Origin: Desulfocicer sp963675955
GTDB taxonomy: Bacteria > Desulfobacterota > Desulfobacteria > Desulfobacterales > Desulfobacteraceae
Assembly (NCBI GenBank): GCA_963675955.2
Contig: CAXXVR010000002.1
Location: forward strand, 868,001-932,000
Length of the DNA: 64,000 bases
Reading direction: 5' to 3'
Part shown: positions 33,399 to 42,971 of the stretch, one piece after another
Layout of the letters: each line of letters begins with the position of its first letter
Position numbering within the stretch: position 1 is the stretch's first letter
Notes under the pieces: model-generated
Databases searched by the model: none
Told to the model about the DNA's origin: nothing
What the model saw: the letters and a program-made list of their open reading frames with translations, nothing else
Translations under genes and position numbers: made by a program

Positions 33399-34644
33399 TC
33401 ATGCCTGTTTTTGATTTGGAAATGAAAGAACATTTTCACTTGCAGCAACCATGGCCTGTTCTTCTATCCATGAAGATATCCGGTCAACTTCGGGCTTGAA
33501 ATATCTCAAATCAGAAGTTTCAACGTAATGCTTGACGGTGACCCCGGATTCCTGGTGGTTAAGAAGTAATTTTGCTTTCCAAAGCTCAATGCCATTATTC
33601 AAGGCAATGGCTATAAAGGTACGCCTCAAGTCATGGGCAGCTACTTTTTTACCAAATTTTAGATGATATTTTTTTCAATGGGGTTCTGATTTCGGTAATA
33701 TGTCCGGCCTTTCCTTTTGAAGCAAAGACAAAGTTACTTGTCCGGGGTCTTGTCATCAACACATCGGCGGCGATGTCTGACAAGGGCAGGGTGATTGATT
33801 TTCCATTTTTGGGGTCATCAATGCGCCACCAATTGAAAGACGGGTCTACTTGATCCCAGGTGAGTGCTGCGGCTTCATTCAGGCGGCATCCGGTCAACAA
33901 TATAAAGGCGGTGGCATCGGTAATGGTTCGGCCCGCTGGCGTTTGCACTGGACTATCCATCAACTCTTTTAAGACGTTCCAGGCATCACCCATTTTTTCC
34001 AAAGGGATTTTCCCGTCTCTGGGTTTCACCTTCATCCATAAATTTTGCTCTGACAAAATAGCAACGGGGTTCTCTAAAAAAATAGATTTGTCACTTTCCG
34101 GGTCCCGGTATTCGGACTTGGCATAATTCCACCATGCCCGGAACACCCTGAAAGCCTGGTTTGCCTGTGCAGGGGATCTTTCACCAATTTCTTGAAACCT
34201 GCTCTTTACTTCTTGCCGGGTTATCCCTGACATAGGCTTCTTTTTCCAGTCCTTAAAGTTCAGGTTTAAGTGTGTGTTGATGTCTTTAATGGAAAGGGGT
34301 TTTAGTTTCTTTGAATTGAGGTAAGATTCAACAATTTGCTCCAGGGTTATGCTCTGGGTTTTTTGTTGTTGCCTTGTGATGGAAGGATCTACACCCTTGA
34401 TCATTTTTAAAAGTTCATCTTTTGCCATATCTCGGGCTTGACTTGGGGTCAATGCGCCATATGCCCCCAGGGTGACCCGGCGGAGTTTTTGGTTCACCCT
34501 GGCTTGTGCAAAAAAGCTTTTTCGCGTTCTTGTGACTTTCAGGGCATACCCTTTTAGCTCTGTATCCCAGAAAATAGCGGGTGTTTTTCCCGTGGCAAAT
34601 GGGGTCTTGTCAATGAATCGCTTTGTTAAATGGGCCTTTGATAT
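33399..34644 (-). pseudogene. int: P4-type tyrosine integrase, frameshifted
   Basis: Two frames together make a full-length (about 415-residue) P4-like integrase. The N-terminal part includes TPAIFWDTELKGYALKVTR; the catalytic domain has TGCRLNEAA (Arg), then after the break AAHDLRRTF (His-x-x-Arg), LLNHQ (His) and VKHYVETSD (Tyr). The break near 33646 is one extra A in a run of four; removing it gives KFGKKVAAHDLRR. At the 5' end a strong GGAGG lies 7 bases before an ATA codon (34644-34642), with no ATG/GTG/TTG in frame before codon 50, so the start codon also looks mutated or non-standard. Confidence 0.85.
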
Positions 34645-34819
34645 AAAATTTCCTCCAAAAAAAGGTCAACACATAGCATGCAAAAGACATCAAAAAAGGT
34701 CAATTTTCATCATATTTGAAACATGGTATGTATAGCTATATATGGATTAAAAGGACTGTATTGTCAATGATTTATATTGCTTGGTGGGGTTTGGTCAAAG
34801 TAGGTGGGAAAGTGTGGTT

Positions 34820-34885
34820 GAGGACTCAAAATCCTCCGGGCTTTATGCCCTTGAGAGTTCAAGTCTCTCCTCCGGCACCATATAA
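34820..34885 (+). repeat. Island attachment site, right (tRNA-Leu 3' fragment)
   Basis: The 66 bp are identical to 30625-30690. This copy is not a functional tRNA because the 5' half is missing. Confidence 0.92.
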
Positions 34886-34887
34886 AT

Positions 34888-34922
34888 AAAAGGGTTAACC
34901 AGAATTGGTTAGCCCTTTTTTT
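34888..34922 (+). terminator. Terminator, originally of tRNA-Leu
   Basis: AAGGGTTAACC pairs with GGTTAGCCCTT around AGAATT, followed by seven T. Before integration of the island it would have lain directly after the tRNA. Confidence 0.85.
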
Positions 34923-35103
34923 ATTGGAAATTGGGTACTGTACCCATATTTGTGTCCAACTTTTTTTCAAGTATTTATCTTGTTTTTATGCGGCAATTTG
35001 TTTACATGATAAAGCCGAATATTTACCCGATTAAAATCGTCTGTTTAGACTATTTTGAGATTTCGTGATCAATCCCCAAAAATTCAATGAAAAAGGAGTT
35101 ATA

Positions 35104-35526
35104 ATGACACATTCATGGCAACGAGACCCAGATAGTGGTGGGGTTAAAATCAATAACACCGTAAAGGACCAGGTAAAACAGCGTATAATTAAATTTGCTG
35201 AGACAAACCTTGCTGGGAGATATACAAAATTGGACGTTCAATTTCGGGATAAATTTTGTTATGTGGATGCTTACACCGATCCAGAATTGTCCCTGGTAGA
35301 ACAATGGCCGGCAGATTTCCCGGAAACAAGGGAGGCGCATATAGAACGTATGAGAAATACACCAACACATCTATGCCGGCTTCGTTATTTTGGGCATGAG
35401 GATCAGTGGGGGCTTGCCTTTTACAGTTATGCCCATGACAAATATGAGACATCTGTATTTCCTGATGGAAAGTTCTTTGGGACACCAGAAATGGCCGTTG
35501 AAACAGCTGCAGATTTCCATCTTTAA
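35104..35526 (+). CDS. Hypothetical protein, 140 residues
   Basis: The ATG at 35104 is preceded by AAAGGAG and starts MTHSWQRDPDSGGVKIN. The protein is soluble, of mixed charge and rich in aromatic residues (FCYVDAYTDPEL, YFGHEDQWGLAFYSYAHDKYE). I do not recognise the family. It stands alone just outside the right end of the island. Confidence 0.75.
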   Translation: MTHSWQRDPDSGGVKINNTVKDQVKQRIIKFAETNLAGRYTKLDVQFRDKFCYVDAYTDPELSLVEQWPADFPETREAHIERMRNTPTHLCRLRYFGHEDQWGLAFYSYAHDKYETSVFPDGKFFGTPEMAVETAADFHL

Positions 35527-35758
35527 TTTATTATTGAGTCCAAGGAGAGATTGTGACTATTCTACCTTAAACGCCTTTATTTTTAGCTTTACTTTAAACA
35601 CTTTTCTTGACATGCTTATAGATCAAGCTTTCATTGTGAACAATATGTCAGAATTGGTGTGCGATATCAGTCTTTCTAATTAAGTGTCCAGGTTCCATAT
35701 CACTTGACCCCATAAAGACTGAAAATATGAACCTCCACGTAATTAATGAGCGTATACA

Positions 35759-37726
35759 ATGCCCCCCTCTCAGACAGACGACTTAAAACAGCAGCTGGTC
35801 CAACTTCAACAAAAAAATGAAGCCTTGAACAAAATCCTGAAAGAAAAAGAAGCACAACTTGCCATGATTCTCAAGGGAAAGTCCGATGCCATTGTCCGCA
35901 TTGACCGGCAGCTTCGTAATGTCTATGCCAATCAGGTATTCTACGATACCATGGGGTTTTCTCCTGACCAGTACCTGGGGAGCACCAATGAAGAAATTGG
36001 CATTTCCAAAGAGCTTTGTGAGCTGTTTCGGGAAAAACACCTTCACGTATTTGAGACCGGTTCTCCCCTGACGTTTGAATTTGAATATATCACGTCCGCT
36101 GACAGGGTAAGTGTGTTCCAGGCGGAGGTTTCACCGGAGGTGGATGAAAAAGGAGATATTCCCACCATTGTCAGCTGTATCCGGGATATTTCAGAACTTA
36201 AGCAGAAGGAAAATGCGCTGGCCTGGGCCCAGGAACACTGGCAACATACCTTTGATTCCATTTCTGACTGGGTGAGCATTCTTGATGATGATTGCCGAAT
36301 CCTTAAAACCAATGAAAGCAGTCAGTTCTTTATCCAGCAATCTCCCGAAGAGATTGTTGGCAGGCATTGCCATGATCTCATTGCAAGTTGTCTTCAAATT
36401 GAACCCTGTCCCCTGGAACAGGCCCTGGCAAAATCACAACGGGTGTCCCATGAGGTTCAGCAGGCAGATGGGAAGTGGTGGCTCATAACCGTGGACCCTC
36501 TTTTAAAAGAGGGGGAAAAGCCATGCCAGGCAGTTCATATTGTTCGGGATATCACCATGCTGAAGTTCCGGGAAAAACAAAACGTACAGTCCAAGAAGAA
36601 TGCCGCTTTCAGGGTGCTGGCAGGTGGCATTGCCCACGATTACAATAATCTGCTGGCCGTTATCATGGGAAATCTTTCCCTAGCCATTGATTCTTTTTCA
36701 GGGGATGATGATCGCCTTTCATTTCTTAAAGAAGCCGAGGTTTCCGTTCGAATGGCCAGGGATCTGAGTCATAAGTTTCTGGCCATCTCCGGTTATGAGT
36801 ACAGCCAGAAAAATATCGGCAAGCTCAATGATGCACTTAAATCAGCCGTGGGGGATCTTTCCCGCATTGAAAACCTTAAGGTGGTGATGGATATAGACAC
36901 TGATCTGTGGCCAGTGAATTTTGATGTGGCCCAGATGGGGATCGTATTTCAAAATCTGGTGATAAATGCTGTGGAGTCCATGCCCCATGGGGGGAGACTT
37001 ACCCTCCGGGCAAAAAATCACATGATGCCCCAGAATCTTTCCAGCATGAACTATTTTAAAACACCAGGGGGGGGGCGGTTTGTTAAGATCGATATAGAAG
37101 ACACCGGTGCTGGTATTCCTGAGCAGATTCTGCCTAAAATTTTTGATCCCTATTTTTCCACCAAGCAGCGGGGGGTGCAAAAAGGTATGGGGCTTGGCCT
37201 TGCCGTGGTCAGTTCCATACTGGAAAGCCACGGGGGAACGATTTCTATTGATTCCCAGGTGGAAAAGGGCACCCGCATGTCGGTTTTAATACCCGCTTAC
37301 GACCCCAAGCGGATGATTAATCTGTTTGGAGACAAGAAGGGCATAAAAAAGGAAGGTATCAAAATCATGGTGATGGATGATGAGATCGCCATGCGGAGGC
37401 TCATGGGGAACATCCTTCAGAGCGTGGGATACCGGGTGGAACTGGTGGAGGACAGCATATCTGCCATAAAGGCATTTACCGCTGCTGTTAAGGATGATGA
37501 TCCCTTTGACGCCGTGATTCTGGACCAGATAATCTGCGGTGATATTTGCGGCAGCGACACCCTTAAAAAATTAAAAGATATCGACGGGACAGTGAAATCC
37601 ATTGTGATTAGTGGTTCCCCCCACAGCCCCACCATGACAAATTATAAAGAATTTGGATTTGATTCGGCCCTTATAAAACCTTATACCCGCAATGAGGTCC
37701 ATAGCCTGCTTCGCAAGTTGTTTTGA
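35759..37726 (+). CDS. Soluble hybrid sensor kinase: PAS-PAS-HisKA-HATPase-receiver
   Basis: The 655-residue protein has no membrane segment, so it senses a cytoplasmic or diffusible signal. Order: an N-terminal coiled coil (about 5-38), PAS (about 40-150), PAS (about 160-275), a HisKA-like motif with AGGIAHDYNNLLAV (phospho-acceptor His near 290), an ATPase domain with NLVINAVESM, DTGAGIP and GMGLGLAVV, and a C-terminal receiver (about 535-655) with Asp in VILDQIICG. No output domain or partner gene adjoins it, so it probably feeds a remote partner. Confidence 0.88.
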   Translation: MPPSQTDDLKQQLVQLQQKNEALNKILKEKEAQLAMILKGKSDAIVRIDRQLRNVYANQVFYDTMGFSPDQYLGSTNEEIGISKELCELFREKHLHVFETGSPLTFEFEYITSADRVSVFQAEVSPEVDEKGDIPTIVSCIRDISELKQKENALAWAQEHWQHTFDSISDWVSILDDDCRILKTNESSQFFIQQSPEEIVGRHCHDLIASCLQIEPCPLEQALAKSQRVSHEVQQADGKWWLITVDPLLKEGEKPCQAVHIVRDITMLKFREKQNVQSKKNAAFRVLAGGIAHDYNNLLAVIMGNLSLAIDSFSGDDDRLSFLKEAEVSVRMARDLSHKFLAISGYEYSQKNIGKLNDALKSAVGDLSRIENLKVVMDIDTDLWPVNFDVAQMGIVFQNLVINAVESMPHGGRLTLRAKNHMMPQNLSSMNYFKTPGGGRFVKIDIEDTGAGIPEQILPKIFDPYFSTKQRGVQKGMGLGLAVVSSILESHGGTISIDSQVEKGTRMSVLIPAYDPKRMINLFGDKKGIKKEGIKIMVMDDEIAMRRLMGNILQSVGYRVELVEDSISAIKAFTAAVKDDDPFDAVILDQIICGDICGSDTLKKLKDIDGTVKSIVISGSPHSPTMTNYKEFGFDSALIKPYTRNEVHSLLRKLF

Positions 37727-37787
37727 GGCTTTTATTTCCCTGGTTAGATCTTTTATCCGGACTGACTCTGACCTGAAAAAAGCAGAT

Positions 37788-40031
37788 TCAATTCAGCTTT
37801 ACCCGGGTCAATCGAAGGCTGTTGGCCACCACGGACAGGCTGCTCATGGCCATGGCCATGGCTGCCAGTATGGGATGGAGCTGCTGTAAAAATGCCGGTG
37901 CCCATGTCATGGGAGCCAGAACACCTGCTGCAACGGGAATCAGTACAATATTGTAGCAGAAGGCAAAAAACAGATTCTGTTGCACGGTACCCATGGTTTT
38001 GTGCCCGAGATCCAGTGCCCTTGGAATTCCCATGAGACTGCCGCCTGCCAGGATTACCTCTCCGGTTTCAATGGCCACGTCCGTGCCGGTGCCGATGGCA
38101 AAGCCCACCTGGGCCTGGGCCAGGGCTGGCGCGTCGTTAATTCCATCCCCCACCATGCCCACCTGTTTTCCCTCTTTCTGAAGCTGTTTGACAATGGTGG
38201 CCTTGTCCCCGGGCTGCACCTCTGCAAAAAAGGTGTCAATCCCGGCCTGGCTGGCAATGGCCTGGGCCGTCTGGGGATTATCCCCGGTGATCATGGCCAC
38301 GGACAGGTGTTTTGCCTTTAAACGTTCAACAGCTTTCCTGGAATCTGGTTTCAGTTCATCGGTGACGGATATCAGCCCCAGGGGGGTGTTATCCCGTACC
38401 AGCACCATTACGGTCTTCCCCTGGTCCTGTAGATTTTTGATGTCACCGGCAAAGGACTTCATGTCCAGGCCTTCGGTGATGAACCACTGGGGGTTGCCCA
38501 GACGGTGATAAACTCCGTCGAGTAGAGCCGATACTCCGTGTCCTTCATGGGCCATGAACTGCTGTGGAGACATTAAGGGAAGATCTGCGGCCCGGGCTGC
38601 CTTGACAATGGCCTTTCCAATGGGATGTTCAGATCCCTTTTCCAGAGATGCTGCGCATTGAAGAAGCCTTTGGGTGGTGAATGAGATATCGGTTAGGGGA
38701 ATCAAGTCCCCCACCACGGGTTTTCCCCGTGTGAGGGTACCGGTTTTGTCCAGAACGATGGTAGTTAGGCGTGTGGTATTTTCCAGGGATGCACTGCTTT
38801 TAAACAAAATGCCATGTTCGGCCCCCTTGCCGGTTCCTGCCATGATGGCTGTGGGAGTGGCAAGACCCAGGGCACAGGGGCATGCAATGACCAGAACTGC
38901 CACCAGCCGGATCATGGCCGTGACAGGATCTTCGGTGATGAAATACCATACGATCATGGTGATAAGGGCAATTAAAATCACCGAAGGCACAAAAATGGCG
39001 GCCACCTTATCGGCCAGGGCCTGTATGGGGGCTTTGCTGCCCTGGGCTTCCTGCACCATGCGGATGATCTGTGCAAGTACCGTATCCTGTCCCACCCGGG
39101 TGGCCTTCACCATCAACATGCCCTGGCCGTTGATGGTTCCCCCCGTCACCAGATCCCCCGGTTTTTTATCCACGGGCAGGGGTTCTCCGGTGAGCATGGA
39201 TTCATCCACCGCAGACCCGCCGGAAAGAATTTGACCATCCACAGGAATACGTTCACCTGCATGTATCAGCACCTGATCATTGATCTGAACCTGGGAAATG
39301 GGGATTTGTTTCTCCTGCTCTGCCTTGACAATGGTGGCTGTTTTGGGTTGCAGCCCCATGAGTTTTTTGATGGCACCCCCGGTTTTGCCCTTGGTCTTTG
39401 CCTCCATAAGTTTGCCAAGTTTGATCAGGGTGATGATCATGGCTGCTGTTTCAAAGTATACATGGTCCCCCAGCCATGGCATGAAAAGAAGAAAAAAAGA
39501 ATAAAAATATGCCACGGAAGATCCCAATGCCACCAGGACATCCATGTTGGCGCTTTTATTCATAATGCTTTTAAAGCCGCCCACATAATAATCCCAGCCG
39601 GTATAAAACTGCACCGGTGTTGCCAGGCACAGAAACAGCCAGTTCATAAAGGGGGCATGACTCCAGACCCCTGTCAGGGAGAAATCCCTTGCCATGCTCA
39701 ATATAAAAAGGGGCAGTGTAAAAATGATACCCACCAGAAATTTTTGGGTCTGATCCTTTATTTCGTTTTCCTGGGCTGCGGTGTGTGCATCCTCTGCCGT
39801 GGTGAAGGCATCGGGAACAATGAGATGAAATCCTGCCTTCTCAATGGCGGCCGCCATCACCTCCACCGGGGCTTCGGAAGGGATGTGGGTAATGGATACC
39901 TGTTCCGAAGCAAAATTCACCGACGCCTTTATGACACCTGGGACCTTGCGGTTTAATATACGTTCAATGTTGGCCGCACAGTTGGCACAGGTCATGCCGG
40001 TAACGGGAAAGGAAACAGTTGTGGGTTTCAT
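37788..40031 (-). CDS. copA: Copper-exporting P1B-type ATPase
   Basis: The 747-residue membrane pump exports Cu(I). It has one N-terminal metal-binding domain (GMTCANCAAN, 12-21), eight membrane helices, the transport motif CPC in ACPCALGLATPTAI, the phosphorylation motif DKTGTLT, the HP motif region SEHPIGKAIV and GDGINDAPALAQA. The CPC motif plus a C-terminal ANSLRLTRVKLN places it with Cu+ pumps. AAAGGAGA precedes the ATG. A copZ-like chaperone gene lies 220 bases upstream on the same strand. Confidence 0.95.
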   Translation of the reverse strand: MKPTTVSFPVTGMTCANCAANIERILNRKVPGVIKASVNFASEQVSITHIPSEAPVEVMAAAIEKAGFHLIVPDAFTTAEDAHTAAQENEIKDQTQKFLVGIIFTLPLFILSMARDFSLTGVWSHAPFMNWLFLCLATPVQFYTGWDYYVGGFKSIMNKSANMDVLVALGSSVAYFYSFFLLFMPWLGDHVYFETAAMIITLIKLGKLMEAKTKGKTGGAIKKLMGLQPKTATIVKAEQEKQIPISQVQINDQVLIHAGERIPVDGQILSGGSAVDESMLTGEPLPVDKKPGDLVTGGTINGQGMLMVKATRVGQDTVLAQIIRMVQEAQGSKAPIQALADKVAAIFVPSVILIALITMIVWYFITEDPVTAMIRLVAVLVIACPCALGLATPTAIMAGTGKGAEHGILFKSSASLENTTRLTTIVLDKTGTLTRGKPVVGDLIPLTDISFTTQRLLQCAASLEKGSEHPIGKAIVKAARAADLPLMSPQQFMAHEGHGVSALLDGVYHRLGNPQWFITEGLDMKSFAGDIKNLQDQGKTVMVLVRDNTPLGLISVTDELKPDSRKAVERLKAKHLSVAMITGDNPQTAQAIASQAGIDTFFAEVQPGDKATIVKQLQKEGKQVGMVGDGINDAPALAQAQVGFAIGTGTDVAIETGEVILAGGSLMGIPRALDLGHKTMGTVQQNLFFAFCYNIVLIPVAAGVLAPMTWAPAFLQQLHPILAAMAMAMSSLSVVANSLRLTRVKLN

Positions 40032-40253
40032 TGAATGAATCTCCTTTTATATTTCGGACTTGACCATGGCACCGGCCACGTTGGGGAGGGCAGATTATTT
40101 CCTGGTCCATGACCTTAGTACAATGTCGGATTTTGCTTTTAGCATGACTGGCTTTAAATATATCAGGACTGCAATGATCCGGGTGGCGCAGCATCCTGAA
40201 TCTTAGCCTTGACTATGCACTGGCCTTATGCCCGTGGTAATCAACTTTGTTGA

Positions 40254-40457
40254 TTATGCTGCGGGATAATTGATTTCTTTGAGTATGGCCTTAATTTTAT
40301 CCACCGTCTGTGAATCATCAAATTCAACGGTAATGCTGTGGGCCATGGGATCACCCGTCACGCTTGTGATTCCTTTTTGTTCCAGCAGTTCATTCTTGAT
40401 GGCATTGACACAGTGAACACAGCTGATGTTGGGAATGTTAAAGGTTTGTTTTTCCAT
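40254..40457 (-). CDS. copZ: CopZ-like copper chaperone (HMA domain)
   Basis: The 67-residue protein is a single heavy-metal-associated domain with metal ligands in ISCVHCVNAIKNEL (C-V-H-C). It should carry Cu(I) to the CopA pump encoded downstream. AAGGAG lies before the ATG. The CxxC has His where most CopZ have Ala/Gly, a small variation. No regulator gene lies beside it, and I could not identify a CueR or CsoR operator upstream. Confidence 0.9.
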   Translation of the reverse strand: MEKQTFNIPNISCVHCVNAIKNELLEQKGITSVTGDPMAHSITVEFDDSQTVDKIKAILKEINYPAA

Positions 40458-40690
40458 GATGCACTCCTTTGGCGGTTTATTGTTCGGGGATGGTTGCAGT
40501 ATTTCTAAAATTACCCTATTTTTCTGGTTTAAAATATACCATTGTCAGCTGGAGTCAATAAATATATACCACAAAGTGGCTTTTGCCAAGGATGTTGACT
40601 TGATGAGTTGAATCTTTGCCAAAGTGGCACAGAAATAGGGGCCTCTTATCGAGTAATAATTAATATTGAAATAAGGATGGATTACTTGTT

Positions 40691-41821
40691 ATGGAAAAAT
40701 CAGGCCGAATCCAGGAAAAATTGGAACGTCAGATGCTTGAAAGGCTTCAATATGAGTGGAAAAAAATTCATCATGATGTTGTATATGCAGATCATGCCCT
40801 GGCATCAGGCCTGACCCTGCCTTCCATTATACTGATGGATATGAAAGGCTGTCTGGGCCAATGGGTGCCGGATGTGCAGGAAATTCGTTTTAATCGCAGT
40901 CTGCTGATGAATGGCCGGTGGGACTCTGTTTGTGAGGTGCTGCGCCATGAAGTAGCCCATCAGATGGCAAGCTTGTATCCGGAATATCAGCTGCAGCCCC
41001 CCCATGGCGATATTTTCAAGGAATGCTGTCAAAAAATAAATGCCAATCCCCGGGCTTCGGGCACCTATCGGACTCTGGAGCAGCGGGTGTGGGAAGATAC
41101 CGACAATGAACCTGACAAAATCATGGGTAAAGTTAAAAAACTCATGGGACTTGCCGCTTCAAAGAACAGATTTGAAGCAGCGGCGGCGGCAGCCAAGGCC
41201 AATCAGCTTATTTCCCGGTATAACATTGATTTGATTCGCCATGATAAACCCCGGCATTTTGAGTCTATCATGCTCACCGATCCGGTGCTGAAACGCAGTC
41301 AGTCAGCATGTCTGGCGGCGGTGATTTTGAATTCATTTTATTTTGTGGAGACGGTGTGGACCACTTCCTTCATGGCCTCCCATGGACGGACAGGGTATGT
41401 CCTTGAGATTACCGGAACAGTGACCAATATAAAGATTGCCGATTATGTGTTTCATTATATCTTAAAATATGCAGAATCCAGCTGGCGGGAATACAAAAAG
41501 GCTCATCCTTCCTGCCGGAGCAGATCCGGTTACATGAGCGGTGTGGTGGCGGGATTCAGGGAAAAACTTGAGGAACAGAGCAGAAGGACAATGACCCGGA
41601 CAACGGATGGCCACGAATTAAAAGCCCTTGTTGCCATAGGGGACAAGCGCCTGGCCCGGCATTTTCGTATGCGATACCCCCGTATGCGAACGACTTCCTT
41701 CACCCACAGCAGTACCAGTCGTTCTGCCTACGAGTCGGGAAAGGAGCAGGGGCGAAGCCTTAATATTTCCAAGGGAATTGCCTCCCAGGGGGGCAATTCC
41801 GGCCGCTTGATCGGTAAATGA
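40691..41821 (+). CDS. SprT-like metalloprotease with DUF2786 domain
   Basis: The 376-residue protein has an N-terminal SprT-like domain with zinc motif HEVAHQ (H86, E87, H90), then DUF2786 (about 140-180, KIMGKVKKLMGLAASKNRFE, AAAAAAKANQLISRYNID) and a C-terminal region of unknown type. Such proteins occur in phage and chromosomes; a protease role on DNA-bound proteins is possible by analogy to Spartan but not shown. The ATG at 40691 follows a weak ribosome site. Confidence 0.8.
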   Translation: MEKSGRIQEKLERQMLERLQYEWKKIHHDVVYADHALASGLTLPSIILMDMKGCLGQWVPDVQEIRFNRSLLMNGRWDSVCEVLRHEVAHQMASLYPEYQLQPPHGDIFKECCQKINANPRASGTYRTLEQRVWEDTDNEPDKIMGKVKKLMGLAASKNRFEAAAAAAKANQLISRYNIDLIRHDKPRHFESIMLTDPVLKRSQSACLAAVILNSFYFVETVWTTSFMASHGRTGYVLEITGTVTNIKIADYVFHYILKYAESSWREYKKAHPSCRSRSGYMSGVVAGFREKLEEQSRRTMTRTTDGHELKALVAIGDKRLARHFRMRYPRMRTTSFTHSSTSRSAYESGKEQGRSLNISKGIASQGGNSGRLIGK

Positions 41822-41854
41822 AAAAGTCAGATATTTACTGATATTGTGGTACAA

Positions 41855-41947
41855 GGGAGTCAGATTTGTGTTATTGGCGTTATTGACCATGGCCTGTTCA
41901 AATGCCAATACCACCGATAATGCCAGTAACGAAAGCCTGATTCTCCC
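41855..41947 (+). repeat. MITE-like palindrome, copy 1
   Basis: Arms GTGTTATTGGCGTTATTG and GATAATGCCAGTAAC are inverted repeats around a ~37-base centre containing GGCCTGTTCAAATGCCAA. Outer GGGAGTCAG and CTGATTCTCCC also pair. It lies between two convergent genes; copies at 47585, 57669 and 62714. Confidence 0.85.
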
Positions 41948-41968
41948 TCAACACGCTGTCTTGATTGA

Positions 41969-42799
41969 TTACTCGTCCTCGTCTTCTTCGGGATCAACCT
42001 CTGCCACCACCCGGTTTTCCAGGTATCCCATACCGGTGATGGATGTTTCCAGAACATCTCCAGGCTTCAGGTACACCTGGGGTTTTCTGGTAAATCCCAC
42101 GCCGCTTGGGGTGCCGGTTAGAATGACGGTGCCCGGCAGCAACGTGGTGCTTTCGGACAGATAGGAGATGATTTCACCAATGGTGAAGATCATGTCCGAG
42201 GTGGAGCTTTCCTGCATTAATTTTCCATTCAACCGGCATTCAATGGTCAGAGACTGGGGGTTGGTGATTTCATCCGCCGTTACCAGAGTGGGACCCATGG
42301 GACAGAAGGTGTCAAAACTCTTACCTCTGACCCATTGATTGCCCCCGGCATGCTTCTGCCATCGTCTGGCTGAAATGTCATTGGCACAGGTATAGCCGAA
42401 TATATAGTCCATGGCCTCATCGGGTGTCACATCTTTACAGGGTCTGCCAATGACCACCGCAAGCTCTGCTTCGTAGTCCACCTGGGGAGGATCAATACAG
42501 GAACGGGGAATGGTTATAACGTCCCGGGGACCGGTGATGGCCCCCGGATTTTTCATGAAAAGCACAGGATATTTAGGAATGGGTATACCGGTTTCTTTGG
42601 CATGGAGTCTGTAATTGAGTCCGATGCAGAAAATGGCGGTGGGATGAACAGGTGCCAGAATTTTCTGAACAGCCACTTTTTTATTGGTGGTGTCAAAGAC
42701 ATCGAAAATATTCCCTTTGATTATTCGGGCTGTGTCTCCGTCAAAAGCAAACCCCGTATGGAGCTCATCATCCATGTCCAAAAATCTGAGTACGTACAT
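41969..42799 (-). CDS. Fumarylacetoacetate hydrolase family protein
   Basis: The 276-residue protein belongs to the FAH superfamily, which hydrolyses or decarboxylates beta-keto acids or related compounds. It has FCIGLNYRLHAKETGIP, the metal site region PPQVDYEAELAVVIGR and GTPSGVGFTRKPQVYLKPGD. The C-terminus is very acidic (DPEEDEDE). The exact substrate, for example acylpyruvate or oxaloacetate, cannot be told. The gene stands alone. Confidence 0.9.
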   Translation of the reverse strand: MYVLRFLDMDDELHTGFAFDGDTARIIKGNIFDVFDTTNKKVAVQKILAPVHPTAIFCIGLNYRLHAKETGIPIPKYPVLFMKNPGAITGPRDVITIPRSCIDPPQVDYEAELAVVIGRPCKDVTPDEAMDYIFGYTCANDISARRWQKHAGGNQWVRGKSFDTFCPMGPTLVTADEITNPQSLTIECRLNGKLMQESSTSDMIFTIGEIISYLSESTTLLPGTVILTGTPSGVGFTRKPQVYLKPGDVLETSITGMGYLENRVVAEVDPEEDEDE

Positions 42800-42971
42800 T
42801 TTCGGTCTCCCCTGCCTTTTTGTGTCTGTTAAGGCTTCAGCGCCTGTTGTTCGATAATTGATTCATAGTGAAAAATTTTTGTCTATCCCTATACTATTGT
42901 TTGACGGGTTTGTCATTTGAAATATTCAAAACTCGGCAATTCCATTGGGAGGCATTCCGGGAAAAAGTAGC

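Larger units (their letters stand above)
30625..34885 (+). mobile_element. Genomic island integrated in tRNA-Leu
   Basis: Identical 66-bp direct repeats, 30625-30690 and 34820-34885, bound a 4.2 kb segment. The first copy is the 3' end of the intact tRNA-Leu gene; the second is a tRNA fragment without the 5' half. Inside are a tyrosine integrase gene at the right end (damaged), a RhuM-Fic/Doc gene, a truncated gene and an insertion sequence. A 21-bp direct repeat (AAGGTCAACACATAGCATGC, then A) occurs just inside each end, at about 30744-30764 and 34662-34682. The tRNA's own terminator now lies beyond the second repeat. Confidence 0.92.

Noticed and set aside
34820..34885. Second tRNA-Leu gene
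   Set aside because: Only the 3' part from the anticodon stem is present; no acceptor 5' strand or D-arm precedes it.
40458..40690. CueR-type promoter before copZ
   Set aside because: TTGACT is present on the minus strand, but I see no dyad with 19-bp spacing that would support a MerR-family operator.
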